NCBI RefSeq assembly: GCF_023276655.1
Contig: NZ_JALGRK010000001.1
Span: forward strand, 1,259,501 to 1,323,500
DNA: 64,000 nt
Origin: Olsenella intestinalis
Lineage (GTDB): Bacteria > Actinomycetota > Coriobacteriia > Coriobacteriales > Atopobiaceae
Reading direction: 5' to 3'
Position numbers and translations under genes: made by a program. Position 1 is the first letter of the stretch. Each line of letters begins with the position of its first letter. Shown here one piece after another: positions 27,756 to 36,115 of this stretch. Under the pieces are notes generated by a model that did no database searches, was not told where the DNA came from, and saw only the letters and a program-made list of their open reading frames with translations.

Positions 27756-29006
27756 ATGCTGAACTACTACTACATCTACGCCGCCCTGTGGAGTGGCGTG
27801 TGCGGACTTTACGCGCTCCAGTGGTCCAAGCTCAACAAGCCGCTCGATCCCTCGCTCGTCGTCTTCTTCATCCTCAGCATCGCCTTCTGCGTGATCAGGG
27901 GCTACCAGTGCCGCAAGGAGTTCGCGTACAAGCCAAATGCGGTTCGCGATGCGGCCGACAGGAAGCTTGGCCTGCTCGAGGGGCGCATTGGGCCGAAGGC
28001 GATGCCGCTGCATCGCTTTGGCGTCGAGTGGGGCCCGCTGGTCGTGCTTGCGCTGCTGTTCGCGCTGCTCTTCGTCGCGGAGGGGTTCGTGCCCCTGGTG
28101 GGCGTGTTCACCAAGACGCTCGACTACGAGTCGATGCTGCTCGACCCCGTCCCGCTGCTTGCCCCGACCTGCATCGTGGGGTGCATCATCTATGCGTCAT
28201 CGTGCTTCAAGACGTTTCTGGACGAGCGGCACAAGCGCGACTTTGTGAAGTTCTTCCTGTGCCTTGGCCTCCTCATGCTCCAGTACATCCGCAGCGCCAT
28301 CGCCATCTGTCTCTTCGTGGCGCTCGTGCTTCTCGTCTCGAAGCGGGGCCGCCTTTCCGCGAAGGGCGTCGTGATCATCGTCGTGGCCGCCATCGCTGGG
28401 CTCTGGGCCTTCGGTGCCATGGGCAACATGCGCTACGGAGCCTCGTGGGCGAACTCGTTCTACATCTTCAGGATCGGTCGCTACACCCAGGCGCTGCCCA
28501 CGTTCATCCCCCGGCAGTTCCTGTGGGCGTACTCGTACCTGACGTCACCTTTGGCGTGCCTCAACTTCAACGTCTCCAACGGGTCGAATGCCTTTGATGT
28601 GGTCAACTTCCTGTACTCGTTCCTGCCGATGGCGATCGCCAAGAGGCTGCCTCTCTACGTGACGCCGTCGGTTCCCCTGCAGGTGAATTACTTCACGGTG
28701 TCCACGATCTGGAGCGACTACTTCTGCTTCATGGGCACGGCGGGCATCTACCTTGGCTTCGTGCTCCAGATGGGGCTACTGCGCCTGGCCCGCCGCATCC
28801 TCAAGGGGACACGCGTCGAGACGCTGGGATTCGCCTTCATGTCGATGGTGGTCGCGTTCTCGTTCTTCATGAACTCGTTCACGTATCCCTCGATGGCCTA
28901 CCCTGTCTATGCGGTGGTGGCCTTCGCCCTCTTCGAGAAGCTGCGGGAGCGCAGGCGGCGCGTCGCGCTACCGGTTGACGCCGCTGACGACTTCGACGAC
29001 GAGTAG
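27756..29006 (+). CDS. Wzy-like repeat-unit polymerase
   Basis: 416 aa from ATG 27756 with GGGAGC upstream. It is a multi-pass membrane protein with about ten hydrophobic segments. A larger hydrophilic part in the middle and the second half (RYTQALPTFIPRQFLWAYSYLTSPLACLNF and following) is as expected for Wzy-type oligosaccharide polymerases, which are poorly conserved in sequence. It sits between glycosyltransferases in a Wzx/Wzy-type cluster, supporting the call. The tail is highly charged (ERRRRVALP, DDFDDE). Confidence 0.65.
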   Translation: MLNYYYIYAALWSGVCGLYALQWSKLNKPLDPSLVVFFILSIAFCVIRGYQCRKEFAYKPNAVRDAADRKLGLLEGRIGPKAMPLHRFGVEWGPLVVLALLFALLFVAEGFVPLVGVFTKTLDYESMLLDPVPLLAPTCIVGCIIYASSCFKTFLDERHKRDFVKFFLCLGLLMLQYIRSAIAICLFVALVLLVSKRGRLSAKGVVIIVVAAIAGLWAFGAMGNMRYGASWANSFYIFRIGRYTQALPTFIPRQFLWAYSYLTSPLACLNFNVSNGSNAFDVVNFLYSFLPMAIAKRLPLYVTPSVPLQVNYFTVSTIWSDYFCFMGTAGIYLGFVLQMGLLRLARRILKGTRVETLGFAFMSMVVAFSFFMNSFTYPSMAYPVYAVVAFALFEKLRERRRRVALPVDAADDFDDE

Positions 29007-29043
29007 CGCGACGGTCGGGTTAGGGACCCAGGTGAGGTCAGGT

Positions 29044-30069
29044 ATGGAACAGGCACCGCTCTTCAGCATCTGCATTCCCGCGCACAACGCGCGCGGCGTC
29101 TTCGGGATGTGCCTTGAGAGCCTCGCGCGGCAGACGTGCGGCGACTGGGAGGCCATCGTCGTCGACGACGCCTCGACCGACGGCCTTGGCGAGCTCTGCG
29201 CCGCGCAGGACATCGTGCCCGCCGAGAGGCTGACATACGTGCGCCTGGACGAGAACCAGGGGCCGTTTCGCGCGAGGAGGCGCGCCTTCTCGCTCGCGCG
29301 CGGACGCTACGTCGTGTGCCTCGACGCCGACGACGAGCTTATCGGGGCCGACGCGCTCTCGAGCATGCGCGACGTCATCGAGTCCGCGCGACCCGACCTC
29401 CTGCTGTTCAACATGAGCGCACGCGAGCAAGGTGGCGACTCGATCATCGACTATGGGTCGCTCGGGCTTCGCGAGGGGCCGATCGAGCGGGATGCGCTTA
29501 TCGAGGCGTTCCTTTCGACCTACGCGCTGAACAACCTCGCCACCAAGGCCATCCGTCGCGAGCTCCTGACAGAGGGCGACTCCGAGGCACCCGAGGGGCT
29601 GAAGATGTGCGAGGACCGCCTTGAGGTCTCCGGCGCCATCGCGCGGGCCGATAGCGCCTACCTTCTGGACCGGGACTTGTACTTCTACCGGCCCAACGAG
29701 GCGTCCACCACGCATCGCCGCTTCGAGGTCGACTACTGCGCGCAGCAGGCGTTCGTGGAGCGTAGGGCGTGGGAGCTGCTTGGTGCGTCCGTGGCGTCGC
29801 GTGACGGGCAGTACGCGTTGCTTTTGGGTGCCTGGGCGCACGACATGGAGGCGCTCGTGCAGGGCAGGGACGCGCGTGAGCTTGCGGCATGCCTTGAGGA
29901 GATGACCGCGGAGCCGCTCTTCGTCGAGGCGATGGACGCCGTGGGCGCGGCGGGCCTGAGGTTCGAGCGTGCCCGCTCGCTGAGGCTCTTGAGGCAGGGG
30001 CGCGTGCGGGCGGCCGCGCGGTGGGTGCGATCGCTCGTGCGCCTGAAGGGGGCCGCCAAGCGCGGTTGA
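29044..30069 (+). CDS. GT2 family glycosyltransferase
   Basis: 341 aa from ATG 29044 with AGGTGAGG upstream. FSICIPAHNARGVFGMCLESL, VDDASTDGL, NQGPFRARRRAF and VCLDADDELIG are the N-terminal GT-A motifs. Residues ~180-240 contain NNLATKAIRREL and KMCEDRLEVSG, like other wall-polysaccharide GT2 enzymes. The arginine-rich C-terminus (GRVRAAARWVRSLVRL) may bind the membrane surface. Confidence 0.85.
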   Translation: MEQAPLFSICIPAHNARGVFGMCLESLARQTCGDWEAIVVDDASTDGLGELCAAQDIVPAERLTYVRLDENQGPFRARRRAFSLARGRYVVCLDADDELIGADALSSMRDVIESARPDLLLFNMSAREQGGDSIIDYGSLGLREGPIERDALIEAFLSTYALNNLATKAIRRELLTEGDSEAPEGLKMCEDRLEVSGAIARADSAYLLDRDLYFYRPNEASTTHRRFEVDYCAQQAFVERRAWELLGASVASRDGQYALLLGAWAHDMEALVQGRDARELAACLEEMTAEPLFVEAMDAVGAAGLRFERARSLRLLRQGRVRAAARWVRSLVRLKGAAKRG

Positions 30070-30223
30070 GACGCGGGGTGGCGTTCGCGTGACCGTGCGG
30101 GCGCGTTGCGTTTCTCCCGAGCGTGGGGTAGTGTCGGTCTGGGGCCATACGCGGCTTCCCGTAGGGGAGCGCGTCGCCGAGAAGGCGCAGGCTCCTCTCG
30201 ACGTATTGAATTGGAGTCTTTGC

Positions 30224-31354
30224 ATGCACATCGCCGTTGTCTGCGAGGAGCAGGTCGAGCTGCTCCCGCCCGTACTGAGCCTGCTGGCCAGCCTCAAGCG
30301 CCTTGGTCACACGACCACGCTGATCACCCGCGACGGCTCGGCCATCGAGCGGCTGGGGATCGACGTCGACCACGTGGTGGCCTATGGTGACCGGCCGAGC
30401 GGGTTCTTTGCGCGCAAGGCGGACATCTTCCGCGCGCGCAAGGCGATCCGCGACGAGCTGAGGCGTGGGGTGGGCGAGTACGACCTGGTGTGGACGACCA
30501 CCGACATCTCGGCGCGCGAGGCGGGGCCGGAGCTGTTCCGCTATCGCTACGTGGTGCAGCTGATGGAGCTCGTGGAGACCGTGCCGCTGCTGTTCAACCG
30601 CATGCCGCTCCACACGAACGCGGTGAGCGAGATTGCGCGGCGCGCGTGGCGCGTGGTGGTGCCCGAGTACAACCGCGCCTACATGCAGCAGGTCTACTGG
30701 AACCTGCCCAAGGTGCCGCGCGTGCTGCCGAACAAGCCGGCCTACCAGCGCGAGGATGGCGCGGCGGGGGAGAACCCGTACCAGGACAAGGTCGACGCGA
30801 TGGCCGCCGACCCGCGCAAGGTCGTCCTCTACCAGGGGGTCTTCGGTCCCGATCGCGACGTCGCCCCGTATGCGCGCGCGATCGAGAAGATGGGCGGCGA
30901 CTATGCGCTCTACCTCATGGGGCCGACGAGCACGCCCGAGAGCCAGGAGTACGTGAGGCACCTGTGCGACGAGTTCTCGTGCGTGACGTTTTTGGGCTTC
31001 GTGGAGCCGCCGCACCACCTGGAGTTCGCGTGGCACGCCTGGGCCGGCCTCATGCCGTACACGCCGACGTGGAACAACCGCTACTCCCCGTTCAACGCGC
31101 TGTACTGCGCCCCCAACAAGATCTGGGAGTACACGCGCTTCGGGCTGCCGGTGATTGCCTCCGACGTGCCCGGCATCCGGCTCGCACTCGAGCGCGGCGA
31201 CTTTGGCTGCGTGGTCGACGCCGGAGACGAGGCCACGATCGCCCGCGCGATCGAGGACATCGACGCGCGCCATGAGGTTATGTCAGAGAACTCTTGCGCG
31301 TACTACGACAGCGTCGATTTCGATGCAATTGTGGCGGAGATTCTCGAGGGCTAA
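30224..31354 (+). CDS. Glycosyltransferase, GT-B-like, GC-rich twin of the gene at 20945
   Basis: 376 aa from ATG 30224; the frame is open upstream but has no other plausible site, and this start matches the twin exactly. Motifs are the same as in the 20945 gene: MHIAVVCEEQVELLPPVLSL, VWTTTDISAREAG, VVVPEYNRAYMQQVYW, KVVLYQGVF and PNKIWEYTRFGLPVIASD. The role is probably transfer of one sugar to the repeat unit. The two copies differ strongly in base composition, so they entered the locus separately or diverged in different hosts. Confidence 0.85.
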   Translation: MHIAVVCEEQVELLPPVLSLLASLKRLGHTTTLITRDGSAIERLGIDVDHVVAYGDRPSGFFARKADIFRARKAIRDELRRGVGEYDLVWTTTDISAREAGPELFRYRYVVQLMELVETVPLLFNRMPLHTNAVSEIARRAWRVVVPEYNRAYMQQVYWNLPKVPRVLPNKPAYQREDGAAGENPYQDKVDAMAADPRKVVLYQGVFGPDRDVAPYARAIEKMGGDYALYLMGPTSTPESQEYVRHLCDEFSCVTFLGFVEPPHHLEFAWHAWAGLMPYTPTWNNRYSPFNALYCAPNKIWEYTRFGLPVIASDVPGIRLALERGDFGCVVDAGDEATIARAIEDIDARHEVMSENSCAYYDSVDFDAIVAEILEG

Positions 31355-31367
31355 CGCTTTAGCCCTC
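31346..31367. terminator. Hairpin between convergent genes
   Basis: GAGGGCT and AGCCCTC pair around a short AT-containing loop, covering the end of the glycosyltransferase and the 17-bp gap to the convergent polymerase gene. No T run follows on either strand, so termination is only inferred. Confidence 0.45.
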
Positions 31368-31370
31368 AGG

Positions 31371-32651
31371 CTAAACCATCAAGCTTGCTTTCGCAGGACT
31401 CTCTTCGGAGCTCTGTGACGGCTTGCTGTTTTCGCTAGAAAATGCATATGCAAGGAACAGCGTTAGGAAGCTCAAGTGTAGAGAGAGCGGGAGCGGCTCG
31501 ACTACGAGATAGAGCGCGCACAGCAGAACGATGGTGAATGTCGCCACGTCGATGCCTCGTTTGGACGCCTTCAGGGTTGCGATTGCATATGTGGTTCCTA
31601 GCATACACGTCGCCAGCAGGCCATAAATGAGGGCGAGATGGCCGTAACCGCTATCAAGCCCCCAGAACGCGGTTCCTGCGTGACGTGCCCCGCGAACTAC
31701 TACAGGGGCACCCGTGATCGTGAATCCTCCAACCGCTTTGTAGTACTCGTGGGAGTAGAAGGGCCGGGCATGAGTCATGCGGTTTAGCGAGGCGAATAGT
31801 CCGTTCGAGCCGTCGTAATGCGCCGCCGAGACGAGCATTATCGCAAGGAGGGCGGCGGGCACGACGAGAAGCGCGGTGCGTGCAACCTGTCGTGTCACCG
31901 TGACGTTTCGAACTCTAGAGGATGCAAGTCCAAGGACGTTTATGACGAAGATGGCTCCGCAAAGGACGGAGGATGCGTTTGAGCTTAGCGCCACGTACGA
32001 GAAGACTGCGCAGCATCCAGAGAACACGAGAGGGACAACGGGGGCGTGCTTTCTCCACCTTGCTATGGTCAACGACCCTGCTGCGCTGAAGAGAAGGCCT
32101 CCCAGCCCATTTGGATGCGCGAATCCATAGCCAAAGACGAGGCGTCCGTTGGGGATGAAGTCATGGATGGTGAGGATGCCTGCGAATGAGGCGAACATTA
32201 CCAAAATCACGGCGAGGATTGTCGCAAAGCAGTGTATGAGGCAGAGGTCCTGCCAATCGTCGTTGGCGAGCGGCACGATAATTAGGAATCCCGCGAGTAA
32301 GTTCAAGGCGACGGAGCGAGTTGCTGATAGAAAGAGGGCGCCGACCGTCAGCGCAAAAAGAGCAAATCTTGAGATGCTTGACCTCTCCTCGCGTAGCATT
32401 GTTGAGGTTAAGGCGAGACCGAGGCAGAATGCCTTGCAGACCATGCCTACTCCCTGCCAAGGGATTTTCGGCATGGATGATGATAACGTGCTGCATTGAA
32501 TTATTATCTGCGTGAATACAAAGGTGGCAAGAGCAAGTCGTGAAAGGGCGCGGGTTACGCGGGCTACCGATGGCGACCCAATCGACGGTCCGTTAGATGG
32601 CATGCGATTATTGAGAGCCTTGTTCACGTGGCCTGTTACAGCGCGATTCAT
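31371..32651 (-). CDS. O-antigen ligase/polymerase-like membrane protein
   Basis: 426 aa from ATG 32651, with AGGAGG eight bases upstream. It has about ten membrane helices and the loop IPNGRLVFGYGFAHPNGLGGLLF, whose HPN(G/H) with following glycines is a hallmark of Wzy/O-antigen ligase-like proteins in Gram-positive capsule loci. A long outer loop with HARPFYSHEYYKAVGGF follows. It is the only - strand gene here and is less GC-rich than its neighbours, so it may be a separate acquisition giving a second polymerase. Confidence 0.7.
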   Translation of the reverse strand: MNRAVTGHVNKALNNRMPSNGPSIGSPSVARVTRALSRLALATFVFTQIIIQCSTLSSSMPKIPWQGVGMVCKAFCLGLALTSTMLREERSSISRFALFALTVGALFLSATRSVALNLLAGFLIIVPLANDDWQDLCLIHCFATILAVILVMFASFAGILTIHDFIPNGRLVFGYGFAHPNGLGGLLFSAAGSLTIARWRKHAPVVPLVFSGCCAVFSYVALSSNASSVLCGAIFVINVLGLASSRVRNVTVTRQVARTALLVVPAALLAIMLVSAAHYDGSNGLFASLNRMTHARPFYSHEYYKAVGGFTITGAPVVVRGARHAGTAFWGLDSGYGHLALIYGLLATCMLGTTYAIATLKASKRGIDVATFTIVLLCALYLVVEPLPLSLHLSFLTLFLAYAFSSENSKPSQSSEESPAKASLMV

Positions 32652-32919
32652 TCTTTGATACCTCCTGGTCGGCTGCCATGAGCTGTAGGCCCATGGCCTC
32701 TAAAAAGTGTACCAAACGAAGCTCAATGCCCCGCATCGCTGCCTTGCGACTCCCTGCTAATCAGTCGTTTGTTGTGCGGTTCTTTGTCGAGGTTGCGGTG
32801 ATGATGGGGAGGTCCGTTCGATGGGCTATGATTGTTTCGTTGTCTATACGCTTTGGTCATCGCTGGTGACTCGATTCGCGTGCGCTGGGTAGAGCGTGTG
32901 CCCGCGCGTCGGAGTGAGA

Positions 32920-34023
32920 ATGAAGAAAAAGGTAATGGTCGTCTTCGGGACGCGCCCGGAGGCCATCAAGATGTGCCCCCTCGTCCTGGCGCTCGCTGAG
33001 CACAAGGACGAGCTCGACGTCGTCGTGTGCGTCACGGGTCAGCACCGCCAGATGCTCGACCAGGTGCTGGGCACCTTTGGCGTGGTTCCACAGTACGACC
33101 TCAACGTCATGCGCGCCGACCAGACGCTGACCACCATCACCTCGGACGTGCTTTCCGGTATGCGCGACGTGCTGCAGAAGGAGCGTCCCGACGTGGTGCT
33201 CGTGCATGGTGACACCACGACGTCGTTCGCCGCGGGTCTCGCCGCGTTCTACGAGCGCATCCCCGTGGGTCACGTGGAGGCTGGCCTTCGCACGAACAAC
33301 CTGCTGAGCCCCTGGCCCGAGGAGTTCAACCGACAGGCCGTGGACGTCTTCAGCCAGTGGTATTTCGCGCCGACCGAGACCGCCCGCGAGAACCTGCTTC
33401 GCGAGGGGAAGGACGACGCGCGCATCTGGGTCACCGGTAACACCGGCATCGACGCGCTCTCCTACACCGTGCGCGAGGACTACGACCACCCCGAGCTCGC
33501 ATGGGCCGAGGGGCACCGGCTCATCCTGATCACCGCGCACCGCCGCGAGAACCTGGGCGACCCCATGCGCCACATGTTCCGCGCGATCAGGCGCGTGCTC
33601 GACGAGCACGGGGACGTGCGCGCCATCTATCCCATCCACATGAACCCGCGCGTGAGGTCCGTCGCCGCCGAGGAGCTCTCCGGCGAGGAGCGGCTGCACA
33701 TCATCGACCCGCTCGAGGTCGTGGACTTCCACAACTTCATGGCTCGCAGCCACATGATCCTGACCGACTCCGGCGGCATCCAGGAGGAAGCACCGAGCCT
33801 GGGCAAGCCTGTGCTCGTGATGCGCGACACGACCGAGCGCCCCGAGGGCGTGGCGGCTGGCACCCTGCGCCTCGTGGGCACCGACGAGACGCCCATCTAC
33901 GAGGCGTTCTCCGAGCTTCTGGATGACGACGCGGTCTACCGCGAGATGTCGCACGCGGCCAACCCCTACGGCGACGGCCACGCGAGCGAGCGCATCGCGA
34001 AGATCCTGTGCGGGAGCAACTAG
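32920..34023 (+). CDS. wecB: UDP-N-acetylglucosamine 2-epimerase (non-hydrolysing)
   Basis: 367 aa from ATG 32920 with CGGAGTGAG upstream. Diagnostic motifs are FGTRPEAIKMCPL, VTGQHRQMLDQVL, VLVHGDTTTSFA, HVEAGLRT, PEEFNRQ, ITAHRRENLG and LTDSGGIQEEAPSLGKPVLVMRDTTERPEG. It interconverts UDP-GlcNAc and UDP-ManNAc, supplying ManNAc for a wall polymer linkage unit or repeat unit. It is followed four bases later by the flippase gene. Confidence 0.96.
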   Translation: MKKKVMVVFGTRPEAIKMCPLVLALAEHKDELDVVVCVTGQHRQMLDQVLGTFGVVPQYDLNVMRADQTLTTITSDVLSGMRDVLQKERPDVVLVHGDTTTSFAAGLAAFYERIPVGHVEAGLRTNNLLSPWPEEFNRQAVDVFSQWYFAPTETARENLLREGKDDARIWVTGNTGIDALSYTVREDYDHPELAWAEGHRLILITAHRRENLGDPMRHMFRAIRRVLDEHGDVRAIYPIHMNPRVRSVAAEELSGEERLHIIDPLEVVDFHNFMARSHMILTDSGGIQEEAPSLGKPVLVMRDTTERPEGVAAGTLRLVGTDETPIYEAFSELLDDDAVYREMSHAANPYGDGHASERIAKILCGSN

Positions 34024-34026
34024 CGG

Positions 34027-35322
34027 ATGGCACGGATTTCGCTTGAGAGGATCCGGGGGCTCGTCGAGCGCCCGAGCGTGAAGAACGGCATGTGGATGTA
34101 CCTGCTGCAGCTGTTCAACACGGTCATCCCGCTGCTCACGCTGCCCTACGTCACGCGCATCCTTGGCCGCGACGGATACGGGCTCTTCTCGATCGCGCTC
34201 AACTTCGTGGGCTACTTGCAGGTGGTCGTGGAGTACGGCTTTGGCATGTCGGCCACGCGCAAGGTGGCCGTGCGGGCCGGCGACGACCACGACCAGCTGG
34301 AGCGGACCTTCTCGTGCGTGCTGTTCGCGCGCGTGGCGCTGACGGTCGCGTGCTTTGCCGTGACGGCAATCTACTGCCTGTTCAACACGTCGCTTGTGGT
34401 GCAGTGCACGTGCCTGGCGGTGATGCTCTCGTCGATTCTGGGCTACTGCGTGCAGCAGAACTGGCTGTTCCAGGGCATGCAGGACATGAAGTTCATCTCG
34501 ATCGTGAACATCGTGGGGCGCACGGTCTCGACGGTGCTCATCTTCCTGTTGGTGAAGCGTGCCGACGACCTGTACCTGTACTGCCTCCTGTACTCCGTCT
34601 CGCCGATCATCAGCGGCTTTGCCGGGCTCATCGTGGCGAAGCGCGCCTATGCGCTGCGGATCATCCGGGTTGGCGTGGGTGATGTGCTGGCCGAGCTCAA
34701 GGACGGCTTCTTCGTGTTCACGACACAGCTGAGCTCGAAGGTGTTTGGCGCGATTGGCGTCACGATCCTGGGCGTGTTCTGCGTGCCCGAGGTCGTGGGG
34801 TCGTTTGCCGCCATCCAGAAGATCCCGACGATGATGATGCTGCTGTGGGCGCCCGTGAGCCAGGTGCTCTATCCCATTGCGAGCAGGCGTCTGAGCCAGT
34901 CGTTTGCCGCGGGTTACGCGTTCGTGATGCGAGTCAGGCGCTATGCGCTTCTGGCCTTTGGTGCGGCGTGCCTCGTGATCGCGCTCTTCTCGCACTTCAT
35001 CGTGACGCTTGCCTTCGGCCCCGAATACGGTCGTGACTTCTACTGGACCATCCCGCTTCTGGGGTGGCTGCTCGCTGGAATCAACAACAACTTCTTTGGC
35101 ATCCAGGTGCTGCTGGGCAGCGGGCACGACAAGGAGTACAGCACGTGCTTCCAGATTGGCGTGGCGGCGACGCTCGTGCTGAACCTGGTGCTGATCTGGC
35201 TGTTTGGCGGCGACGGCGCCGCGTGGGCGCCGCTGGTCTCCGAGCTCGTGCTTACGGCCCTGCTGTACCGGCAGGTGAGCCGCCTGAGGCGGGCGAGCCG
35301 CGAGGGCGAGGGCGCGGCGTAG
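34027..35322 (+). CDS. Wzx-type polysaccharide flippase
   Basis: 431 aa with about 12-14 membrane helices. The N-terminus has the polysaccharide-synthesis family pattern, LLQLFNTVIPLLTLPYVTRILGRDGYGLFS, then YGFGMSATRKVA. It moves lipid-linked repeat units to the outer face for polymerisation. It starts three bases after wecB. Two 10-base fragments of the 12-mer motif (34182, 34983) lie inside it, the first after a 25-kb stretch without any. Confidence 0.9.
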   Translation: MARISLERIRGLVERPSVKNGMWMYLLQLFNTVIPLLTLPYVTRILGRDGYGLFSIALNFVGYLQVVVEYGFGMSATRKVAVRAGDDHDQLERTFSCVLFARVALTVACFAVTAIYCLFNTSLVVQCTCLAVMLSSILGYCVQQNWLFQGMQDMKFISIVNIVGRTVSTVLIFLLVKRADDLYLYCLLYSVSPIISGFAGLIVAKRAYALRIIRVGVGDVLAELKDGFFVFTTQLSSKVFGAIGVTILGVFCVPEVVGSFAAIQKIPTMMMLLWAPVSQVLYPIASRRLSQSFAAGYAFVMRVRRYALLAFGAACLVIALFSHFIVTLAFGPEYGRDFYWTIPLLGWLLAGINNNFFGIQVLLGSGHDKEYSTCFQIGVAATLVLNLVLIWLFGGDGAAWAPLVSELVLTALLYRQVSRLRRASREGEGAA

Positions 35323-35358
35323 CGGCTGTGCTTTGGCCGTGGCCCTTCGCGCATGGCT

Positions 35359-35364
35359 TATACT
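35359..35364 (+). promoter_or_regulatory. Possible -10 element before the 35.4-kb gene
   Basis: TATACT stands about 70 bp before the ATG at 35433 in the gap after the flippase gene. No good -35 hexamer is spaced correctly, so this is tentative. Confidence 0.3.
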
Positions 35365-35432
35365 GGCTAGAGTGCTCGCGCGAGGTCGCGCGGGCTGCGC
35401 TGAATGTTGAATGACGACGTCGGGAGTTGCGG

Positions 35433-36059
35433 ATGCCCGCTAGGAAGAGTGATCAAGGGGAGCGCACGGGGATGGGCGCGCGCGTGGCCGCGGCCGTGCG
35501 CGAGGACCCGCTGCTCTATGCCCTGTCGGGCCTGCTGCTCGTGGCGATGCTCATGGCGACCATGTATGGGCTGCGCTATGGCAAGGTGGACGAGAGCGTT
35601 GTGAGGGGGCACGTCTCGATCAACGTAGGTGATGCGTGGCTCGCGACCATTGACGTGGAGGAGAACAAGGAAGCGACCATCAACTACGTGGGCCACACCA
35701 TGCACGGCAAGCTCAGGCTCGACGGTGCCGACACCGACTCGATCCTCTACGTCGTGAAGGACCTGTCGTTCGAGAACAACCTCGATCCCAAGGGGGCCGT
35801 GCTTCTTGTCCGCGTGCCGCGCTCGGGACTTCAGGGAGACCTTAGCGGACCGTGGATGCTGTACTTCTCGTACCCCGCCGACGGTGAGGTCGAGGGCAGC
35901 ACCCGCAGCGACTGGGTGTACGCCAACGCGGACGGGACGGCGCTCTACGGCTACGCGCCGGACATGAATGCCATGACCGCGCAGCGCAAGACGCTCGAGG
36001 CGCAGTCCGTGGCGTGGCGCTGGACGAAGACGGCCGACGGGCTGTCGCTGACGAACTAG
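35433..36059 (+). CDS. Single-pass membrane protein of unknown function
   Basis: 208 aa from ATG 35433 with GGGAG upstream. A basic N-terminus and one helix (LYALSGLLLVAMLMATMYGL, residues ~28-47) are followed by an extracytoplasmic part with beta-strand character (HVSINVGDAWLATIDV, WMLYFSYPADGEVEGS). I do not recognise a family. It sits between the flippase and a polymerase-like gene and probably acts outside the membrane in the same pathway. Confidence 0.6.
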   Translation: MPARKSDQGERTGMGARVAAAVREDPLLYALSGLLLVAMLMATMYGLRYGKVDESVVRGHVSINVGDAWLATIDVEENKEATINYVGHTMHGKLRLDGADTDSILYVVKDLSFENNLDPKGAVLLVRVPRSGLQGDLSGPWMLYFSYPADGEVEGSTRSDWVYANADGTALYGYAPDMNAMTAQRKTLEAQSVAWRWTKTADGLSLTN

Positions 36060-36115
36060 GGGAGGGGCGCCTGGCGGCGTCTGGCCTCCCGCGTACTTGG
36101 AAGGGCACGGGTCAC

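Noticed and set aside
32857-35127. 756-codon antisense frame across wecB and wzx
   Set aside because: It spans two well-supported genes on the other strand and reads as His/Arg/Asp-rich shadow sequence.
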